DNA from: an uncultured Paraprevotella sp.
Lineage (GTDB): Bacteria; Bacteroidota; Bacteroidia; Bacteroidales; Bacteroidaceae
DNA length: 18,859 bases
Direction: 5' to 3'
Assembly: GCA_910584955.1 (NCBI GenBank)
Contig: CAJUDC010000039.1
Coordinates: 1-18,859 of the forward strand
Below the pieces are notes generated by a model that worked only from the letters and a program-made list of their open reading frames with translations, did no database searches and was not told the origin of the DNA. Position numbers and translations under genes: made by a program. Shown one piece after another: positions 14,639 to 18,859 of this stretch (its first letter is position 1; each line of letters starts with the position of its first letter).

Positions 14639-16489
14639 TTATTTCATGGCGGCCAGATCGTCGTAAGACGTTTGCAGCAGCGCCTTGCCCCGTTTTTCCC
14701 GCAGGCCGTTGTCCGACGGTTCGCATACCACCGCTTTTTGTTGGGCGTTGTCGAACACCGTCACACCGGTGCTGTCGGCAAACAGGAATCCGTCGGCAAA
14801 AGTCGTGTAAGCGAAAGGATACGTGTAGTTTTTCGAGAGCACGTTGCGACTGTATGGGAAATCTTTGTGCGGCAGTCCCAGTTGCGAAAGCAGTGTGGCG
14901 GCCATATCGCTTTGGTTCATCAGCGTGTGGATGACGCGCGGTTGGCGTATGGCCCCCCCCAGCCATAGCATCGGGGCATGAAAGAAGGCGGGGTCGGTAT
15001 AGAATGTGTTGTACAGGAAACCGTGGTCCGGCAGGCAGATGACCAGCAGATTGTCCCAGGCCGGCAACTGTTTGAGGCGACTGATGAAACGACCCAGACA
15101 ATGGTCGGTGTAGGCAAAGGCGTTCAACCGTTCGTCTTCCAGCCGGTGGTACGGTACGTCGAACGGCTCATGGCTGCTCAGCGTGAGGAGGACGGAGTGC
15201 CACAGTCGGTCGACCGGTCGTTGTCGGATGGTCTCATACAGCCGTTCGAAGGTGATGCTGTCGTTGGCGCCCCAGGCCGAGGAAGTGCGTTCGCTCAGAC
15301 TGAACCCTTCGTCGCCGGTGATGCGGCTGTAACCCATGCTGTGCAGGTAGCTCTTCATGTTGGTGAAGTTGATGTCGCCTCCGTACAGGAAGTCGGTGGC
15401 GTAGCCTTGGCGTAACAGGGTACGGGCGATGGAGGGCAGGGCCTGGCTCTTGGCCGGCAGTTTCATGATGGAGGTGACGGGGTAACTCAGGTGGCCGCTC
15501 AACGTGCTTACGGTGCCTCGGTCGGTACGGAAACTGTTGGCGTAGAAGCGGTCGAAGAACACTCCTTCGCGGATGAGCCGGTTGTAGTTGGGCGACACTT
15601 CGGGGGCACCTCCCAACGCTTCGATGAACATGCCGCCGTAGCCTTCCATGAGGATGACCAGCACATGGGGACGCGAGGTGCGGAGCAGGGTGTCGGCGAC
15701 GTCTTCTGTGTCGGTCGGATAAAGCCCGGCAAACAGGGCGGCCCGCTCTTCTTCAGGGAGATAGTCGTATTTGGAAGCGAAATCCTCCGACTTGCTGAAT
15801 GAGGAAAGCACGCTGAAAGCCGGGTTTACGGCGGAGTGGTTCAGGAAAGGATGCTCGCTGAAATACGCATGCCCCACGTTCATGGTGGACTCTCCTACGC
15901 CTCCGCGAATCAGCAGGAACAGAACACCGCCTGTGAGCACCATGCCGACATGGCGCAGCACGTTACGCTCCATGCCGACAACGGGTAGGGGGGAGAAGGA
16001 GGAGGGGGTGAGACGGCAGGCCAACCAAGCAAGCAAAGCTGTGAGCAGCAGTGCAACGAGGGTACGGATGATCACGTAGCCGGTGGAAACGCTGGCCAAG
16101 GCCTGCGTGGGGTCGTCGATGTAATTGAGAATCGTGGCGTCGAGCTTGAATTTCCAGAAAGCATACAACGAGGTGTCTATTACGACGATGGTGGCAAACA
16201 GTAACGCGACTATTATATAATAAGGTGTAAGGAGGCGGCGCAGTTTCAGTCCGCCGATCAGTAGGCTGGTCCAGACCAAGAGAAAGGGGACGGCCAGCAA
16301 GTAACCGGTGGTGGCAGCGTCCATAGGCAATCCGTGGAGCACCACGTCCACCATTTCCGAAAGGCCGAACGAAAAGCCCGTTTCGAGCGCCGTGGCTCGG
16401 TTGCAGAGCATGAAGACGGGTTTGGTCAGTGCGAAAGCACACAAATAAAGAAGAAACAGACGGATAAGGAAGAAAAAACGTTGTTTCAT
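14639..16489 (-). CDS. LtaS-like membrane sulfatase-fold phosphotransferase
   Basis: A 616-residue alkaline-phosphatase-superfamily protein with five N-terminal membrane segments (about 5-22, 62-80, 88-108, 138-158, 178-195) and a periplasmic catalytic domain from about 270. Probable metal and catalytic residues match the LTA synthase pattern: Glu282 (VILMEGYGG), nucleophile Thr322 (SFRTDRGTVS), Asp372 (YGGDIN) and Asp488/His489 (CLPDHG), plus SSHEPF at 438-443. Related enzymes move phosphoglycerol (LtaS, MdoB/OpgB) or phosphoethanolamine (EptA) onto surface glycans or lipid A. In a Gram-negative LPS operon, decoration of core or lipid A is the best guess; the transferred group is undecided. 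Only 3 bases separate it from msbA. The coding region contains a run of eight G/C (cccccccc near 14954) that could be slippage-prone. Confidence 0.88.
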   Translation of the reverse strand: MKQRFFFLIRLFLLYLCAFALTKPVFMLCNRATALETGFSFGLSEMVDVVLHGLPMDAATTGYLLAVPFLLVWTSLLIGGLKLRRLLTPYYIIVALLFATIVVIDTSLYAFWKFKLDATILNYIDDPTQALASVSTGYVIIRTLVALLLTALLAWLACRLTPSSFSPLPVVGMERNVLRHVGMVLTGGVLFLLIRGGVGESTMNVGHAYFSEHPFLNHSAVNPAFSVLSSFSKSEDFASKYDYLPEEERAALFAGLYPTDTEDVADTLLRTSRPHVLVILMEGYGGMFIEALGGAPEVSPNYNRLIREGVFFDRFYANSFRTDRGTVSTLSGHLSYPVTSIMKLPAKSQALPSIARTLLRQGYATDFLYGGDINFTNMKSYLHSMGYSRITGDEGFSLSERTSSAWGANDSITFERLYETIRQRPVDRLWHSVLLTLSSHEPFDVPYHRLEDERLNAFAYTDHCLGRFISRLKQLPAWDNLLVICLPDHGFLYNTFYTDPAFFHAPMLWLGGAIRQPRVIHTLMNQSDMAATLLSQLGLPHKDFPYSRNVLSKNYTYPFAYTTFADGFLFADSTGVTVFDNAQQKAVVCEPSDNGLREKRGKALLQTSYDDLAAMK

Positions 16490-16492
16490 GGC

Positions 16493-18325
16493 CTATAACT
16501 GTTGCATGTCGTTCAGGTGCTTGTAATACCCCGCTGCGGCCAGCAGGCTTTCGTGTGTGCCTTTTTCCACTACTTCGCCGTCGCGCAGCACATAGATCTC
16601 GTCGGCGTGTTTGATGGTCGACAGCCGGTGGGCGATGGCGATGGTCGTGCGGCTCTTCATCAGTCGTTCCAGGGCTTCCTGTACCAGTCGTTCCGACTCG
16701 GTGTCGAGGGCCGATGTCGCTTCGTCGAGTATCAGGATGGGCGGGTTCTTGAGGATGGCCCGGGCAATGCTGATGCGCTGGCGCTGGCCGCCCGACAGCC
16801 GGCATCCCCGGTCGCCGATGTGCGTGTCGTAGCCCAGCTCGCTTTCCATGATGAAGTCATGCGCATTGGCTATCCGCGCCGCTTCCATGACCTGTTCCAA
16901 GGTGGCGTTTTCCACACCGAACGCGATGTTGTTGAAGAACGTGTCGTTAAACAATATGGCCTCCTGATTGACGTTGCCGATGATGGAACGCAGGCTGTGC
17001 AGGCTGTAGTCTTTCACGTTGATGCCGTCGATCAGGATCTCGCCGCCCGTCACGTCGTGATAGCGCGGCAGCAGATCCACCAAGGTGGACTTGCCCGAAC
17101 CGGACTGTCCCACCAGCGCGATGGTTTTTCCTTTTCCGATGGTGATGCTGATGTCTTTCAGCACTTCACGTCCCGGTGTGTAACTGAAACGGATGTTCTT
17201 GAATTCGATTTTGTCTGTAAGGGTGGTGATAACGGCCGGTTCGGCTTTCTCTTTGATGGGATTCTCGGCTTTCAGAATTTTGTCGATGCGCTCAATCGAG
17301 GCCAGTCCTTTGGGAATGTTGTAACCGGCTTTGGAAAATTCTTTCAACGGATTGATGACGCTGTACAGAATCACCAGGTAAAAGATGAACGTGGGGGCAT
17401 CGATGGGCGAATGGTCGGAGAAGATCAGTGTGCCGCCGAACCAAAGTACCAGTACGATGATGCAGGTGCCCAGAAATTCACTGACCGGATGCGCCGACGA
17501 CTGGCGGATGGCTACCCGGTTGCAGGTGTCGCGGAATTCGTTGCAGCAGGTGGCGAACCGCTCCGACATTTTGTCTTCGGCAATAAAAGCCTTGATGATA
17601 CGCAGTCCGCCCAAGGTCTCGTCGAGCTGCGACATGGTGTCGCTCCATTTGTTCTGAGCCGTCAGCGACTGCTGTTTCAATTTGCGCCCGATGGATCCCA
17701 TGATCCACCCCAATAAAGGAATGACAATCAAGGTGAACAAAGTGAGTTGCCAACTGATGAAAATCAAGGTGGAGAAGTAGATGACAATCAGGATCGGGTT
17801 CTTGATCAGCATGTCGAGCGAACTGGTGATGGAGTTTTCCACCTCACCTACGTCACCGCTCATACGGGCGATAATGTCGCCCCGGCGTTCGGTCGACATA
17901 AACGAGAGCGGCAGGCGCACCACTTTGTTGTAGAGCATGATGCGGATGTCGCGTACAATACCGGTCCGTAGCGGGACCATGATGGCGGAAGAAGCAAAGT
18001 AACAGGAGGTTTTGAGCAGGGTAGTGAGCGAGAGGAACAACCCGATGAAGAGGACCGTCAGCGCATGGCCGTATTCGGAGATCAGCACCGTGGTGTAATA
18101 ATACATATTATTGATGGCGATGTCTTTGAAGGAACCGGGACCGTCCCATGCCATAAACCGGTACATGCGTTCTTCCATACCGAAAAGCAGATTCAGCATC
18201 GGGATCAGCGACGTAAAGGAAAAGATATTCAACAGGGCGGAAAGCAGGTTGAACAAAATGGCCAGCAACATATAATTTTTATACGGCAGAGCGAACCGTT
18301 TCATTACTAGCAGGAATTCTTTCAT
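16493..18325 (-). CDS. msbA: MsbA-like lipid A / lipid-linked glycan ABC exporter
   Basis: A 610-residue half-transporter with a fused six-helix permease domain (about 1-335) and ATPase domain (about 365-600), working as a homodimer in the inner membrane. ATPase landmarks: Walker A GQSGSGKST (406-414), Q-loop Gln454 (GNVNQE), signature LSGGQ (510-514), Walker B ILILDE (530-535, Glu535) and switch His566 (AIAHRLSTI). The permease includes the coupling-helix region ERRGDIIARMSGDVGEVENS, typical of MsbA and other type IV exporters. As first gene of an operon of glycosyltransferases and a periplasmic phosphotransferase, its likely job is flipping lipid A-core to the periplasmic leaflet. A more specialised glycolipid exporter is possible if another msbA exists elsewhere in the genome. 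Confidence 0.88.
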   Translation of the reverse strand: MKEFLLVMKRFALPYKNYMLLAILFNLLSALLNIFSFTSLIPMLNLLFGMEERMYRFMAWDGPGSFKDIAINNMYYYTTVLISEYGHALTVLFIGLFLSLTTLLKTSCYFASSAIMVPLRTGIVRDIRIMLYNKVVRLPLSFMSTERRGDIIARMSGDVGEVENSITSSLDMLIKNPILIVIYFSTLIFISWQLTLFTLIVIPLLGWIMGSIGRKLKQQSLTAQNKWSDTMSQLDETLGGLRIIKAFIAEDKMSERFATCCNEFRDTCNRVAIRQSSAHPVSEFLGTCIIVLVLWFGGTLIFSDHSPIDAPTFIFYLVILYSVINPLKEFSKAGYNIPKGLASIERIDKILKAENPIKEKAEPAVITTLTDKIEFKNIRFSYTPGREVLKDISITIGKGKTIALVGQSGSGKSTLVDLLPRYHDVTGGEILIDGINVKDYSLHSLRSIIGNVNQEAILFNDTFFNNIAFGVENATLEQVMEAARIANAHDFIMESELGYDTHIGDRGCRLSGGQRQRISIARAILKNPPILILDEATSALDTESERLVQEALERLMKSRTTIAIAHRLSTIKHADEIYVLRDGEVVEKGTHESLLAAAGYYKHLNDMQQL

Positions 18326-18359
18326 AGTCGTTTGTTTGTTTCTTTATGAACGGTATGTG

Positions 18360-18859
18360 TTATTTTCGTCCGAAATCGGCCGGGACCTCTCCCCACAGGC
18401 CGGTCTCCCATTTCAGCACGGGAGTGGACCAGGAATGGGTCTGCAACCATTGCTCGGCACGTTCGATCAATCGGAACAACTCCTCCGTACGGGCGTCCCG
18501 TTGCAGTTTGGTCTTGCATTTCTTCTGCTTCACCCAACTGATGGCATTGCGGCTGTCGCTGTAGATGCTCATCGCCAGTTTCTTTTGTTCCAATAAGGCC
18601 AGCGCGTGGACAATGGCCAGAAATTCACCGATGTTGTTCGTCCCGAACATCGGTCCGAAGTGAAAAACCTGTTCGCCAGTGCGCAAATAGACGGCACGGT
18701 ATTCCATCGGTCCGGGATTGCCGCTACATGCCGCATCTACCGCCAACGCTTCGGCTTTCACAGCGGGTGGGAGCGGCAGAACGGTGTCGTGACGGTCGTG
18801 CGGAACGTCCTGTAGGGGAGCCGTTTGTTTTTCGGCAGAGGCGGAAGTCCTTTTTCTTA
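18360..18859 (-). CDS. rnhA: Ribonuclease HI, 5' end beyond right edge
   Basis: RNase HI cuts the RNA strand of RNA-DNA hybrids (R-loops, Okazaki primers) in the cytosol. The frame is open to the right edge, giving about 165 residues. Active-site carboxylates seen are the Asp in AVDAACSGNPGP, the Glu in TNNIGEFLAIVHAL, the Asp in IYSDSRNAISWV and a final Asp in the C-terminal EVPADFGRK, the usual Bacteroidota ending. A GTG at 18759-18761 could be read as a start, but translation continues upstream without a stop through a Pro/Ala/Asp-rich linker, as in Bacteroidota enzymes that carry an N-terminal viroplasmin-like hybrid-binding domain. That domain must lie outside the window. The stop is 34 bases from the msbA start on the same strand, so read-through is possible. 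Confidence 0.92.
   Translation of the reverse strand, partial: RKRTSASAEKQTAPLQDVPHDRHDTVLPLPPAVKAEALAVDAACSGNPGPMEYRAVYLRTGEQVFHFGPMFGTNNIGEFLAIVHALALLEQKKLAMSIYSDSRNAISWVKQKKCKTKLQRDARTEELFRLIERAEQWLQTHSWSTPVLKWETGLWGEVPADFGRK

Noticed and set aside
16502..17716. 404-codon open frame on the plus strand
   Set aside because: It lies antisense to the MsbA-like ATPase and permease domains, which carry all expected motifs; no domain is seen in the antisense frame.

Overview
The window reads as a surface-glycolipid (LPS/LOS) biosynthesis locus from a Bacteroidota bacterium, most likely order Bacteroidales. The evidence is the pdxB - DUF4254 - GT9 neighbourhood, the Bacteroidota-type RNase HI tail, promoters matching the Bacteroides -7 consensus TAnnTTTG, and almost no Shine-Dalgarno sites. 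I cannot fix the genus. The LPS genes look GC-rich and the restriction-modification genes less so (judged by eye).

Layout. (1) 1-981, minus: pdxB (4-phosphoerythronate dehydrogenase), cut by the left edge and carrying a frameshift near codon 38. (2) 1077-5602, plus: a tight operon of DUF4254 protein, GT9 heptosyltransferase-like protein, WaaP/Kdo-kinase-like protein, LpxL-type acyltransferase and a second GT9. These fit inner-core sugar transfer, core phosphorylation and lipid A acylation. (3) 5608-6489, minus: a lone GT2 glycosyltransferase. (4) 6540-8295, minus: a type II restriction-modification pair, a GIY-YIG endonuclease of the Eco29kI family overlapping a C5-cytosine methyltransferase. 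(5) 8497-9360, plus: a GT11 fucosyltransferase-like gene with its own promoter, divergent from the restriction gene. (6) 9361-9763: intergenic, with at most a doubtful 46-codon ORF. (7) 9764-10850, plus: an ECF sigma factor overlapping a four-helix membrane protein, followed by an intrinsic terminator. (8) 10932-18325, minus: a compact operon read from right to left: MsbA-like ABC exporter, LtaS-like membrane phosphotransferase, three GT2 enzymes and a GT4/CgeB-like glycosyltransferase. (9) 18360 to the right edge, minus: RNase HI, 5' end missing.

Together, blocks 2, 3, 5 and 8 would build, phosphorylate, acylate, decorate and flip a lipid A-core or lipid-linked oligosaccharide. Block 4 and the plus-strand genes 5-7 interrupt what would otherwise be two minus-strand glycosyltransferase blocks, so they look like an accessory insert. 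The Eco29kI family recognises CCGCGG, and my by-eye scan found no CCGCGG in the whole 18.9 kb although about 6-7 are expected by chance. I found no tRNA, rRNA, CRISPR array, transposase or phage gene.
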